Shown here: positions 19,347 to 28,035 of the stretch, in pieces
How positions within the stretch are numbered: position 1 is the first letter of the stretch
Layout: every line of letters begins with the position of its first letter
DNA from: JBMNGW01 sp050950025
GTDB lineage: Bacteria > Spirochaetota > Spirochaetia > Sphaerochaetales > Sphaerochaetaceae
Reading direction: 5' to 3'
Assembly (NCBI GenBank): GCA_050950025.1
Contig: JBMNGW010000001.1
Span: 1 to 64,000 of the forward strand
DNA length: 64,000 nucleotides
Position numbers and translations under genes: made by a program
Notes under the pieces: generated by a model
Seen by the model: only the letters and a program-made list of their open reading frames with translations
Told to the model about the DNA's origin: nothing
Database searches by the model: none

Positions 19347-21086
19347 TCAATCCTTGTACTGCTGTTCAACTATGTGGCGCTTAATTTTTTTAGTACTGGT
19401 CATTTCCATTGGCTCTTGAGCAATTGTTAACCGACCAATTTTTTCCCATGAGTGGAGATCTTTGTTTATTTTATCAACAATCTCTTGCATATGGTTTAGG
19501 ATATACTCGGCACGCTGTTTCTCATCTTCGTACTGAACTGCAGCCTCTTCATTGAATTTCTCTGTAGGATAAATAATTGCTCGAATCCCTTCAGATTTCA
19601 TTTTCTTATCGATCAAATACCCCAAAACACAGATCTGCTCAATCTCATCATAGAGCTGGAAACGATCTTCAATCTCTTCGGGAAAGACGTTTTTGCCCCC
19701 TTCAGTGACAATTAACGATTTTTTACGCCCCGTTAAATAAACGTAGGAATTAGCATCAATATAGCCGGCATCACCGGTTTTCAGCCAACCGTCTTTGCTT
19801 AAGACCTCGTCTGTGGCTTTTTTATTCTTATAATAGCCTTGCATCACCATTGGACCGCGCACGGCAATCTCACCAATGCCCATCTCATCGGGATCTAAAA
19901 TTTTCATCTCCGTTTGCGGCAGTATTTTACCTACCGAAGTCTCAATAAAAGCATGAGTGGGGTTAAGTGTTATAATGGGGCTGGTTTCAGTCAATCCGTA
20001 TCCTTGAACAAAATCGACTCCCAGCTGGTTAAATAATTTGAAAGTAGAAGCGGGAAGAGGTCCCCCTCCGCTGATACAGATGCGAATTTTATCCATCGAG
20101 AGTTTAGCTAAAATACCATTGAACATCTTATGCCCGGGATTCACTTTGAATACTTTTTTAATCAAGCCGCTAATGCTCATTAAAAAGCGAATCAGGCCAT
20201 ATACAACAATCCCTTTCTCTTTGATGCCGTTCATCAATCCTTTAAGCATCTTGTTAAAGAGCATTGGAACTGCCAAGAACATAGTGACATTTCCTTTTTT
20301 CAACTCTTTAAGAATTTGAGAAACAATGAGCTTTTTCCCAAAAACAATCTCAGCTCCTGTGGAAATAGCCTCAATGAAGACTGCCAACATCGTATACGAG
20401 TGATGAATCGGCAAAAGAGCATAAAAGACATCGGTGGGATAAACACTTAAGTGTGCTTGAGCTAAATAACAGTCGCTGACTAAATTTGAATGGGTAAGCA
20501 TTACCCCTTTAGGATTACCGGTTGTGCCACTGGTATACAAAATAGCGGCCAAATCGCCCTCTTTGGCAACTGCCAGTTTTTGTTTTTTAGTCGCTTTTTT
20601 AGTAAAGATATAATCTTTGTGCCCCTCTTCCAAAGAAATCTTTTCTTCCAAACCGGGCGCTTTGATTGCATCCATTCTTTCGCTGTCAATAAAAAGGTGT
20701 TTGACTTCTGAGAATTCAAGCAAAAAATCAATCTCTTTATCAGAGAGCTGGTAATCGAGGGGAACGACAGTCGCCCCGGCATAAACAATGGCCAAATAAG
20801 CAACAGCCCATTCGGGACTGTTTTTTCCCGTCACAGCGACTTTAGACGAAGGACCAACTCCCTTCTCAGTCAAATAGCCGGCTACTTGCAGAATTTTCTC
20901 TTTTGCCTCTTTGTAGGTCAACGTAAACTCTGTGGGAGCAAAGGCGGTAAAACATCGATTATCAGCATAGCGCTCTACTGTGATGTCAAACATCTGTGAA
21001 ATGGTAGGCCACTGACCCTTAAAATGAGTCCCTCTGTATTCATCCAAAAAATCCCATGGATTACCACTTGAGCCCTTTTTTGCCAT
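19347..21086 (-). CDS. AMP-dependent acyl-CoA synthetase (long-chain fatty acid ligase type), second copy
   Basis: This ANL-family enzyme has 579 residues from the ATG at 21086, which has GGAGGAG six bases upstream. Earlier in-frame starts run into the divergent folC promoter region and have no homology. Motifs: YTSGTTGNPKGVMLT near residue 185, YGLTETSPIITL near 350, GWLKTGDAGYI near 415 and the C-terminal TSTKKIKRH with the adenylation Lys. It probably activates fatty acids for lipid synthesis or remodelling. It heads a run with yhbY and the Fe-ADH gene, and differs enough from 7661-9379 to be an older paralogue. Confidence 0.88.
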   Translation of the reverse strand: MAKKGSSGNPWDFLDEYRGTHFKGQWPTISQMFDITVERYADNRCFTAFAPTEFTLTYKEAKEKILQVAGYLTEKGVGPSSKVAVTGKNSPEWAVAYLAIVYAGATVVPLDYQLSDKEIDFLLEFSEVKHLFIDSERMDAIKAPGLEEKISLEEGHKDYIFTKKATKKQKLAVAKEGDLAAILYTSGTTGNPKGVMLTHSNLVSDCYLAQAHLSVYPTDVFYALLPIHHSYTMLAVFIEAISTGAEIVFGKKLIVSQILKELKKGNVTMFLAVPMLFNKMLKGLMNGIKEKGIVVYGLIRFLMSISGLIKKVFKVNPGHKMFNGILAKLSMDKIRICISGGGPLPASTFKLFNQLGVDFVQGYGLTETSPIITLNPTHAFIETSVGKILPQTEMKILDPDEMGIGEIAVRGPMVMQGYYKNKKATDEVLSKDGWLKTGDAGYIDANSYVYLTGRKKSLIVTEGGKNVFPEEIEDRFQLYDEIEQICVLGYLIDKKMKSEGIRAIIYPTEKFNEEAAVQYEDEKQRAEYILNHMQEIVDKINKDLHSWEKIGRLTIAQEPMEMTSTKKIKRHIVEQQYKD

Positions 21087-21162
21087 ACAAACTCCTCCCA
21101 TTGCACCACTTATTATGTGCTGTTGGCTTATCTTAACGCTAAGATAGAGGAAACTCAAGAGA

Positions 21163-21185
21163 CAACTTAACAATATATGAAGTTG
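21163..21185. promoter_or_regulatory. Inverted repeat in the folC / acyl-CoA synthetase divergent region
   Basis: CAACTT and AAGTTG form a perfect 6-bp inverted repeat with an 11-base spacer, directly next to a minus-strand TTGACA (21191-21186) that is the best -35 candidate for the synthetase gene. The -10 (TAAGTT, 16 bases on) is poor and lies inside the repeat, as an operator would. A second perfect 7-bp repeat with a four-base loop lies at 21129-21146 in the leader. Confidence 0.35.
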
Positions 21186-21213
21186 TGTCAACTTCTTCTG
21201 CGGCTCAGAAACA

Positions 21214-21242
21214 TTGACCAATATGGGGCCCTGTACTAAAGT
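21214..21242 (+). promoter_or_regulatory. Candidate promoter of folC
   Basis: TTGACC (21214-21219) and TAAAGT (21237-21242) are 17 bases apart. The predicted transcript start coincides with the ATG at 21249, which has no clear ribosome binding site. A leaderless message is possible. Confidence 0.4.
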
Positions 21243-21248
21243 AGGCGC

Positions 21249-22619
21249 ATGCACTTTACGAGTTTTGACCACTTCTGTTCCTATATGGAGAGCTTTACCA
21301 ATTTGGAAAAGCTCAATAGCGGCTATACGGTACGCTTGTACCGGCTCGATCGGATGCGCAAGCTGCTTTCGTATCTGGGCAATCCGCAAAATGATTATAA
21401 GATTCTCCATCTTGCCGGCTCCAAAGGCAAAGGCTCCACTGCCATGTTCTTGGCTAAAGGAGTAGAAGCTGCGGGGTACAAAACAGGACTGTATACCTCA
21501 CCCCATCTGTGCGATTACCGAGAACGTTTTACCCTAGCCGGCACGTTTTTTACTGAAACTCAGCTACTTGATGCTGCCAATGAGTTACTCAGGCGCCTTG
21601 AGGGTTTTACGTTCATCGATCAATGGGGTACTTCGGAGCCGACAGCCTTTGAATTATATACTTCATATGCCTATATCCTTTTTTCTTTAGCCGGTTGCCA
21701 GTGGGCCGTTATAGAAACAGGACTGGGCGGTCGCTTAGATGCCACCAATGCTACTGTAAGCGAAGCTGCTATTATTACCCCTATCGAACTTGAGCACACA
21801 GCCATTTTAGGCCACACCATCCCCCTTATTGCCGCCGAAAAGGCCAAGATTATAAAAGAGGGCACCCCCCTTTTTCTCAGTCGCCAAAAACCAGAAGCCC
21901 GTGAAGTCTTTATCCAAGAGGCGTTAGAGCAACACAGTAGAATCTATGAATTGCCTTTGGAAGTTGAAGTACTTAGCCGTCGCACCACAATGGAAGGCGA
22001 ACACGTTACTATTACGTGGAAAGATCAAAGCCAAACTAATCTGCTACTGCGCATGCGAGGAGAAGTGCAAGCAGAAAATTGTGCTTTGGCACTACTTGTG
22101 CTCAAAACACTTAACCTGTATGTCCAAGGGAAAACCGAGCGGGCACTTGAACAAGCCCAATTGCCCGGCAGGATGGAATTGATTGACAGCTCCCCTGCCC
22201 TTGTGATTGACGGAGCTCATACTGTTGAAAGTCTTAGGCACTTGGTAAATTCATTCGTCCAATTGTTCGGATTAGAAGGCAATACACTCATTTATGGTGC
22301 CTTAGAAGACAAAGATCACCGCCACATGGCTCTTTTATTGCTACCGGTATTTGATACCATCATCATCTGTCGACCCGGCACATTCAAAAAAAGTGACCCC
22401 GCTGCTTTACATGCACTTTTTCTTTCTATGGCCGGCGAAATGATTAAATCTCCCACCATTTACTTAGAAGAGGAAGCCGATGATGCTTTGGCCTTGGCTT
22501 ACCGCCTCACTTGTCCTCACCACGCCATTTTGGCCACCGGCTCTTTCTATCTTGCCGGTGAAATAGTTACATCTCATGCTACTGTTCAAAGGAGAGCCGA
22601 TGTCCCTGAACTGGCGTGA
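21249..22619 (+). CDS. folC: Folylpolyglutamate synthase / dihydrofolate synthase
   Basis: This Mur-ligase-superfamily enzyme adds glutamate to dihydropteroate and reduced folates, using ATP. In its 456 residues the P-loop is LAGSKGKGSTA near residue 57, followed by YTSPHLCDYRERF near 78, IETGLGGRLDATN near 160 and the C-terminal-domain signature VIDGAHT near 318. The ATG at 21249 is chosen because it follows a promoter-like sequence; Met13 is an alternative start. The last 20 bases overlap rqcH. Confidence 0.95.
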   Translation: MHFTSFDHFCSYMESFTNLEKLNSGYTVRLYRLDRMRKLLSYLGNPQNDYKILHLAGSKGKGSTAMFLAKGVEAAGYKTGLYTSPHLCDYRERFTLAGTFFTETQLLDAANELLRRLEGFTFIDQWGTSEPTAFELYTSYAYILFSLAGCQWAVIETGLGGRLDATNATVSEAAIITPIELEHTAILGHTIPLIAAEKAKIIKEGTPLFLSRQKPEAREVFIQEALEQHSRIYELPLEVEVLSRRTTMEGEHVTITWKDQSQTNLLLRMRGEVQAENCALALLVLKTLNLYVQGKTERALEQAQLPGRMELIDSSPALVIDGAHTVESLRHLVNSFVQLFGLEGNTLIYGALEDKDHRHMALLLLPVFDTIIICRPGTFKKSDPAALHALFLSMAGEMIKSPTIYLEEEADDALALAYRLTCPHHAILATGSFYLAGEIVTSHATVQRRADVPELA

Positions 22620-24048
22620 AATCGAACTCATCCTTTCGGAGCTCCCTCTTGTTGACTCCATGATTCAAAGAGTTCATCAAATTGGATTTCATCAGTTGTT
22701 GTTGGAACTGCACAATCGTCAAAGCGGAAGCTGGCAACTATATATTGAAGTTGGCACTCCATCTGCCCGCCTCCATCAACTAAGCGGTGGGGTCAAAGCC
22801 CTTAAAAAACAAAAGCAGCCCAAGTTGCAACGCTTCGTCCAATATTGCCGAGCCCATATTGAATCAATGCGTATCACGGAAGTAAAGCAACTCGATTTTG
22901 AGCGGATCGTCATTCTTACCCTAAGCAAGCAAGAGACACTATACTACCTTATTTTACGCTTTTTCAGTGGCGCGCAAGCCAATGTCATTATTTGTGATCA
23001 GCAGATGATAATAAAAGAGCTCCTGTTTCGCCGCCCACACCTTGGCGATGCTGTTGCTCATCAGCTCATTCTCCCAAAAAGCGGTAATGAAGGGGCCTAC
23101 CACGTACGTCCCTATCCCTCTACTAGTTCTTTTAACCGCTATATTGAAGAGCTCTACAAAACACCACAAAAGGCGGAAAGACCTCTTAAAGAGGTGCTTG
23201 AACACCACTATGAGAAAAAAGTGTCTCAACTTCAGCAACAATTGGATGCGGCTAACCGCCGAATAGAGGCCCATGTTGCCTATGCTTCCTATAAAAAGAG
23301 TGCCGACCTACTGGCCTCCAACCGTCACCTTTTGCTGCCAAATAGCACATGGGCTCAGGTGTACGACCACCAAAAAAATGAGACCGTGAGCATTGCTGTT
23401 GACCCTAAGCTCAGTGTTGAACTTAACATCCAAGCCTATTACAAACGGTACCAAAAAGGGAAAAAAAGCTATCAGATGGCTGTTGAGGAACAAAAGCGGC
23501 TCCTACAGGCTCTAAGTGCAGAGAAAAAGCTCTACGAAAAACAGCTTGTTATCAGCGAGCAAGGCAGCGCTGAAGAACAAGAGACACTGTTAACATCAGT
23601 AACATCTGATCCAAATGTAGTAAAAACTCCTTCCCCCTTTCAAAAAGCACCGGGGCTACAATTTACCAGTGGACAGTTCACTCTTCTGGTTGGGCGCAAC
23701 GCTAGTGAAAACGACCAACTGCTACGCCACTGGGTCAGAGGCAATGATTGGTGGCTCCATAGCCGCGATGCCCCGGGCTCCTATGTATTTATCAAATCCA
23801 TTGCCAACAAAAGTATTCCCTTGGAAACGCTTTTGGATGCCGGCTCTTTAGCTCTGCTCTATTCAAAAATGAAGAGTGCAGGAAAGGGCGAGGTGTATTA
23901 TACTCAAATCAAGTACTTGCGCCGCGTCAAAGGGGGCAAAAAAGGGTTGGTTATTCCCACCCAAGAGAAGAACCTTTGGGTAAACCTTGACGAAAAAAGG
24001 CTTCAACGCCTTTTTCAGGGACGCAAAAAAGCTGAGGAGGAACACTGA
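22600..24048 (+). CDS. NFACT-family protein (RqcH / fibronectin-binding-protein-A-like)
   Basis: The 482-residue protein has the order NFACT-N domain, two coiled-coil helices (about residues 190-330, rich in KKVSQLQQQLDAA-type heptads) and a C-terminal NFACT-R (DUF814) domain with WWLHSRDAPGSYV near residue 382. Bacterial homologues bind the obstructed 50S subunit and add alanine tails in ribosome quality control, and they are often misnamed fibronectin-binding proteins. AAAGGAG precedes the ATG at 22600, inside the end of folC, so the genes are coupled. Confidence 0.9.
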   Translation: MSLNWREIELILSELPLVDSMIQRVHQIGFHQLLLELHNRQSGSWQLYIEVGTPSARLHQLSGGVKALKKQKQPKLQRFVQYCRAHIESMRITEVKQLDFERIVILTLSKQETLYYLILRFFSGAQANVIICDQQMIIKELLFRRPHLGDAVAHQLILPKSGNEGAYHVRPYPSTSSFNRYIEELYKTPQKAERPLKEVLEHHYEKKVSQLQQQLDAANRRIEAHVAYASYKKSADLLASNRHLLLPNSTWAQVYDHQKNETVSIAVDPKLSVELNIQAYYKRYQKGKKSYQMAVEEQKRLLQALSAEKKLYEKQLVISEQGSAEEQETLLTSVTSDPNVVKTPSPFQKAPGLQFTSGQFTLLVGRNASENDQLLRHWVRGNDWWLHSRDAPGSYVFIKSIANKSIPLETLLDAGSLALLYSKMKSAGKGEVYYTQIKYLRRVKGGKKGLVIPTQEKNLWVNLDEKRLQRLFQGRKKAEEEH

Positions 24049-24050
24049 GA

Positions 24051-25487
24051 ATGAGAGTGAGTAGCGGCTTACATGTCCAAAAACAAGCGCTTTTCATCCA
24101 TCTCGGTGAAGACGGTTCCGACTTACCGCTGCACCTTCTTTCCGGAGAAAAAGAGAAAGGCTACATTGTTAAAGATGGGATAGTCACTACCTGGCAATGG
24201 CATGCAGTCATTGAAAAAGAGGGCTCATCCCTCATTGCCGGTCAATGGGTCGATGTACTGCCGTTCAGTGAACTAAAAACCACCTTCCGCCCCGTTGCTC
24301 TAGACAAAATTCGGGAATTAGCTCAAGCGTTAATGATGCTACCGGAGGGCTTTTTAGACTCTGCCGATGGGTTTATTGAAACGTGGCGCATCTATATCGG
24401 TCAACAGGGGGGATTTTTATTTCTCCCCAAGCAGCTTTCAACGGTGATTACCTATTGCTGTGATCAAAATAAACGGACAGAACACTATCTACGATACCTC
24501 AATCCCTCAGTTGCTCCGCCGTTTGCCTTATGCCATCAACTAACTCAATTTCTCTATTTAGCAGCTGCCGGATTTGCCCCCTACCAGCAGCCTCATTTAC
24601 AGCAAAAGGAGTTCCAAATTATTCCTTTGGAATTGCTTGAACCCTCTTTGGATCCTAAAACATGCCAATGGATTGATACCACTCTCTCTTTTACTGAAGA
24701 TACCATGCGATCAACTGTCTCTTCTGCTTACAGTGCTGCCCAAAACCTCTCTTGGTTTTTGGAGCAAACTGAACCCCTTTTGTGGCACCTAGGACCAAAA
24801 GCACCACTATTACACGAAATTCGCCGTAACAGCCCCTCTGTAAACGCTTTTTGCTCCAAACAAGAAAAACGACAAACTCAGCGCCAGTTTCTTAAAAAAC
24901 GGGGACCGCTTCTCATTACTGTAGCTTTAGCTCTTTTGCTCATCCTAGGAACAACAATTGTCCTAATCCGTAATGCAAATCGTCCCTCCGAGTATGCCGC
25001 TTTGGAACCGACAGAACTCATCATGGAGTTTTTTGCAGCCCGCAATGCTTTGGATGTCCAAAAAATGGGAGATTTGATGGTGCGAGGAGCAAAGAACCCC
25101 TATGAAAAAGAGGTGTCGGCCCTGATGGTTCAATCACGGATGCGCCAAGTTTATGAGCAGATGGAAGCGGTGGTGAATGCTGCGAACTGGCTGGCTCAAG
25201 GCTCTGCACCAATTGCTCAAACCGCTATTATTTACGGGTGTATCAATGTGCAAATTACACAAATTGATCAAAAGACGTACCTAGTTGCCTACGATTTTCT
25301 TTACCCCCAATTTACTGAAGAGCCCCCATCCGATACATTGCTTTTGCTAATCCAAAGCGAACAGGCACGTTTAAAACTAACCGACGAACAAGGCTATTGG
25401 CAAATAGCTTCGTATGAAGTTCTCGAATCTGAACTTACCGGCAGCATGGAAGTAGAAACTTACCCGTTGACTGAACTTTCCATGTAG
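24051..25487 (+). CDS. Single-pass membrane protein of unknown function
   Basis: I do not recognise this 478-residue protein. Residues 1-280 look cytoplasmic and globular, with a proline-rich PPFALCHQL region; one hydrophobic helix at about 286-306 (LLITVALALLLILGTTIVLI) is preceded by a very basic stretch, and about 170 residues follow outside. The central part (a leucine-rich segment ending LLEPSLDPKT) faintly recalls a degenerate kinase C-lobe, but no catalytic residues are present. It starts two bases after rqcH with GAGGAGG upstream, so it belongs to the folC-rqcH operon. Its end overlaps convergent miaA by 28 bases. Confidence 0.75.
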   Translation: MRVSSGLHVQKQALFIHLGEDGSDLPLHLLSGEKEKGYIVKDGIVTTWQWHAVIEKEGSSLIAGQWVDVLPFSELKTTFRPVALDKIRELAQALMMLPEGFLDSADGFIETWRIYIGQQGGFLFLPKQLSTVITYCCDQNKRTEHYLRYLNPSVAPPFALCHQLTQFLYLAAAGFAPYQQPHLQQKEFQIIPLELLEPSLDPKTCQWIDTTLSFTEDTMRSTVSSAYSAAQNLSWFLEQTEPLLWHLGPKAPLLHEIRRNSPSVNAFCSKQEKRQTQRQFLKKRGPLLITVALALLLILGTTIVLIRNANRPSEYAALEPTELIMEFFAARNALDVQKMGDLMVRGAKNPYEKEVSALMVQSRMRQVYEQMEAVVNAANWLAQGSAPIAQTAIIYGCINVQITQIDQKTYLVAYDFLYPQFTEEPPSDTLLLLIQSEQARLKLTDEQGYWQIASYEVLESELTGSMEVETYPLTELSM

Positions 25488-26374
25488 GCATCAACAAGAC
25501 GTTTTATGTGCTCAAGATTCTCAGGATGAACCCAATTAACCTCACCTAAGGAGCGGAAAAACGTCATTTGCCGCTTGGCATAGCGACGACTGTTTCGAAT
25601 AATTAAGGCCTCTACCTCACCCTCTTGCGCTGTGAAAAACTCCTGATACCCTATGCCCTGCATTCCCGGCCACAAAGCAGTAGCTCCCATTGTTAGCAAT
25701 TGTTGTACCTCTTCTTTCAAGCCTGAGGCAAACATGTGCCTCACTCGCAAAGCAATCCGTTGATGGAGCTCTTCAGGCGTTCGGCTAAGACCAATAATTA
25801 GTGGAGTAAGGCCATTGCGTGGTTTATCGGGCATAACATAGGAGGAAAGAATCTGACCACTAGTCTCATAGACTTCCAAAGCCCGCCTTATTCGATAGGA
25901 ATCGGATGGATGAATCTTAGCCGCTGATAACGGATCAATACTTTGCAATCGCTTATAGGTTGCTTCTAAGCCATTGGTTTGAACTTCCAAGGCAATTTTA
26001 TTACGCACAGCCGGATTGCTGGGAGGAGAAGGGGGCATCCCATAATAAAAGTGTTTAAAATAGTAGGCTGTTCCTCCACATAAAAGAGGGGTTTTCCCTT
26101 GGCTGACAATCTGCTTACAAGCTTCATCGGCAAGACGAACAAACTCCCCGACACTAAAGCTCTCCCACGGTTCTTTAATGTCAATTAGATAATGGGGGAT
26201 TGTGGCCCTCAATTCTTTTGAGGGCTTAGCTGAACCAATGTCCAAGTGGCGGTAAATCTGTTTTGAATCGGCATTTACGATATGATAGCCGCTGGCAAAC
26301 AACTGGGAAAGAAGCTCTGTTTTCCCTACTCCGGTAGGGCCAAACAGGAAGATCAGTCGATCATTCGTTCTCAT
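25460..26374 (-). CDS. miaA: tRNA dimethylallyltransferase
   Basis: MiaA transfers the dimethylallyl group to N6 of A37 in tRNAs that read UNN codons. The 304 residues from the ATG at 26374 begin just before the P-loop FGPTGVGKTELL, which fits family starts better than the upstream ATG at 26413. Also seen are NADSKQIYRHLDIGSAKP near residue 35, where the Asp is catalytic, GGTAYYFKHF near 98 and the C-terminal YAKRQMTFFR. The start lies inside the end of the omega-like gene (14-base overlap), so the two are coupled. Confidence 0.95.
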   Translation of the reverse strand: MRTNDRLIFLFGPTGVGKTELLSQLFASGYHIVNADSKQIYRHLDIGSAKPSKELRATIPHYLIDIKEPWESFSVGEFVRLADEACKQIVSQGKTPLLCGGTAYYFKHFYYGMPPSPPSNPAVRNKIALEVQTNGLEATYKRLQSIDPLSAAKIHPSDSYRIRRALEVYETSGQILSSYVMPDKPRNGLTPLIIGLSRTPEELHQRIALRVRHMFASGLKEEVQQLLTMGATALWPGMQGIGYQEFFTAQEGEVEALIIRNSRRYAKRQMTFFRSLGEVNWVHPENLEHIKRLVDAYMESSVNG

Positions 26375-26558
26375 CGACTGAATACTCAAGCTCCTCTTGC
26401 AATACTCGCTCAAGCACTTGTGAGACTACTTTTTGGTTATTATTCTCAATTTCCTGATCGCCGTGGGCGGCCATGACATTGGCAAGACTGATGGCGACGC
26501 ACGTCATCTCATAGACGTTAGCTTCGTTATCAATAAGTACATCCAACGGTATACTCAA
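26361..26558 (-). CDS. Small RNA polymerase omega-like protein
   Basis: This small protein has 65 residues from a TTG start at 26558, with AAAGGAG seven bases upstream. An in-frame GTG (26579) would put that site inside the gene. The sequence fits the omega/Rpb6 pattern: an IPLD start, NVYEMTCVAIS in helix 1, then NNNQKVVSQVLERVLQEELEY in the position of omega's VIALREI helix. From memory, the borrelial chromosome has a similar small gene between cmk and miaA. Omega would bind the beta-prime C-terminus and help core polymerase assembly. The assignment is by pattern and position only. Confidence 0.55.
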   Translation of the reverse strand: MSIPLDVLIDNEANVYEMTCVAISLANVMAAHGDQEIENNNQKVVSQVLERVLQEELEYSVDENE

Positions 26559-26614
26559 GGCGCTACTCCTTTGCTGCACCTTCAGCGGTGCAATCTCTGC
26601 GATGGTATCTTATT

Positions 26615-27154
26615 TCAGCCTTTTTGGCTAGTAGGTTCACTTTGTTGTCGAACAGTGGCAATAATGATAGCGGCCACCTCTTCTGCTGTAAGAGTCGAAG
26701 TGTCAATTATTAGATCGGCTACATCGGGATTTGAGTTATCAATGCCATAGATGCGCATATAGCGTTCTGAATCCAAAGAATCTCTTAGGCGGGTCTCTTG
26801 GAGACGCTTTTCAAAAGATCCCCCCTCCCGCATTTTGATGCGCTGGGCCCGTTGTTCCACTGTAGCTGTCAGATAAACTTTCAGTTCAGCTTGACTGAGC
26901 ATCCAAATTGCCAAGCGAGATCCTAAGACGCAATCGGGCTGCTCTAAAGCCATTTCTACTTGCCGGCGATCTAGTTCCTTATCAATTTCATCCGACTCTT
27001 CAGCTAAGCGGCAGATTTGCTTAAAATCGAGGCCTTTTTCCTCAGCTAAGTTTCGAAAGGTAAAATTAATAAGATGATACCCCAATTGCTGGGCCACCAG
27101 CGAACTGACTGTTGTGTTTCCGCATCCGCTTTTTCCAGAGATTGCTATTCGCAT
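26615..27154 (-). CDS. cmk: Cytidylate kinase (short type)
   Basis: CMP/dCMP kinase of the short, archaeal/spirochaetal type has 179 residues. Its P-loop is SGKSGCGNTT at residues 6-15, the acidic ESDEIDKELDRRQVEMA region forms the substrate site (near 53-68), and GSRLAIWML near 78 and REGGSFEKRLQETRLRD form the lid. It lacks the long CMP-binding insert of E. coli Cmk. It lies 11 bases downstream of yicC and 56 upstream of the omega-like gene. Confidence 0.88.
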   Translation of the reverse strand: MRIAISGKSGCGNTTVSSLVAQQLGYHLINFTFRNLAEEKGLDFKQICRLAEESDEIDKELDRRQVEMALEQPDCVLGSRLAIWMLSQAELKVYLTATVEQRAQRIKMREGGSFEKRLQETRLRDSLDSERYMRIYGIDNSNPDVADLIIDTSTLTAEEVAAIIIATVRQQSEPTSQKG

Positions 27155-27165
27155 TGCTTTTCCGC

Positions 27166-28035
27166 CTACTCAATGTTGCGCACTTGCTCTCGAATATTTT
27201 CAAGAGCATCTTTCATAGCCACTACATGCTGACTCACTTCAACCATAGTACTTTTACTGCCGATTGTGTTGATTTCTCGATTCATCTCCTGACAAAGAAA
27301 ATCGAGTCGTTTGCCCACCGCTTCGCTGCTGTCAAACAGTTGTTCACTCGCTTTTAGGTGGGCTTGCAAACGCACCAGCTCTTCACGAACAGAAGCTTTA
27401 GTCAGTAGAAGGGCAATTTCCTGATGCAAGCGGCTTTGGTCAAGCTCCACCTCTCCCAATAACAGGTTTAGCCTCTCATGCAGTGACTCTTTTAGCTTTT
27501 GTTCTAATGTTTTTGTATAGGCTTCAACACTGTTCACATGCTCTTGCAATTGCTTTATAAGCAGAAGCAAATCCTTTTTCAGAGCTTCCCCTTCGTTTTT
27601 TTTCGTCTCTAAAAGGCTTTTGGTAGCTTGATCAACTAAATCCCACAGAACCTTTTCTATAGGATCCAGATCGGCTTCTTTGAGAACTGTTAACACTCCC
27701 TCACTTGATACATAATCACTTATTGTCGGTTTTAAGGATTTGTGGGCATTTTGACGTATCTGCTGGAAAGCTTGGGTATAGCGTTCAACGGCATTCACAT
27801 CAACACTTAGTTGGATAGTGCTCTTTACATGCCGCAGGCGCACTGTTATCTCTATGTGTCCTCGTTTGACTACGCCCTTCACTTTCTCAAAAATGGCTAA
27901 TTCAAAAGCAGATAAAGAGGGAGGCAGGGAACAAGAGAGTTCCAAAAAACGGTTGTTGTACGCTTTTATTTCAACTGAGAGTGTAAAAGCATCAGTGTTT
28001 GTCTGAGCAAATCCATAACCAGTCATACTGAGCAT
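27166..28035 (-). CDS. yicC: YicC family endoribonuclease
   Basis: The 289-residue YicC/YloC protein begins with the hallmark MTGYG and has the C-terminal DUF1732 block (GKRLDFLCQEMNREINTIGSK). Recent work on E. coli YicC describes a stress-associated endoribonuclease acting with polynucleotide phosphorylase, and the cellular role here is inferred from that. The centre is strongly helical and charged. The start overlaps the murC end by 13 bases, forming a murC-yicC-cmk-omega-miaA series. Confidence 0.92.
   Translation of the reverse strand: MLSMTGYGFAQTNTDAFTLSVEIKAYNNRFLELSCSLPPSLSAFELAIFEKVKGVVKRGHIEITVRLRHVKSTIQLSVDVNAVERYTQAFQQIRQNAHKSLKPTISDYVSSEGVLTVLKEADLDPIEKVLWDLVDQATKSLLETKKNEGEALKKDLLLLIKQLQEHVNSVEAYTKTLEQKLKESLHERLNLLLGEVELDQSRLHQEIALLLTKASVREELVRLQAHLKASEQLFDSSEAVGKRLDFLCQEMNREINTIGSKSTMVEVSQHVVAMKDALENIREQVRNIE

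Noticed and set aside
19347..21410. 687-residue version of the acyl-CoA synthetase
   Set aside because: The extra 108 N-terminal codons lie over the divergent promoter region and the start of folC and have no homology; ATG 21086 has a strong ribosome site.
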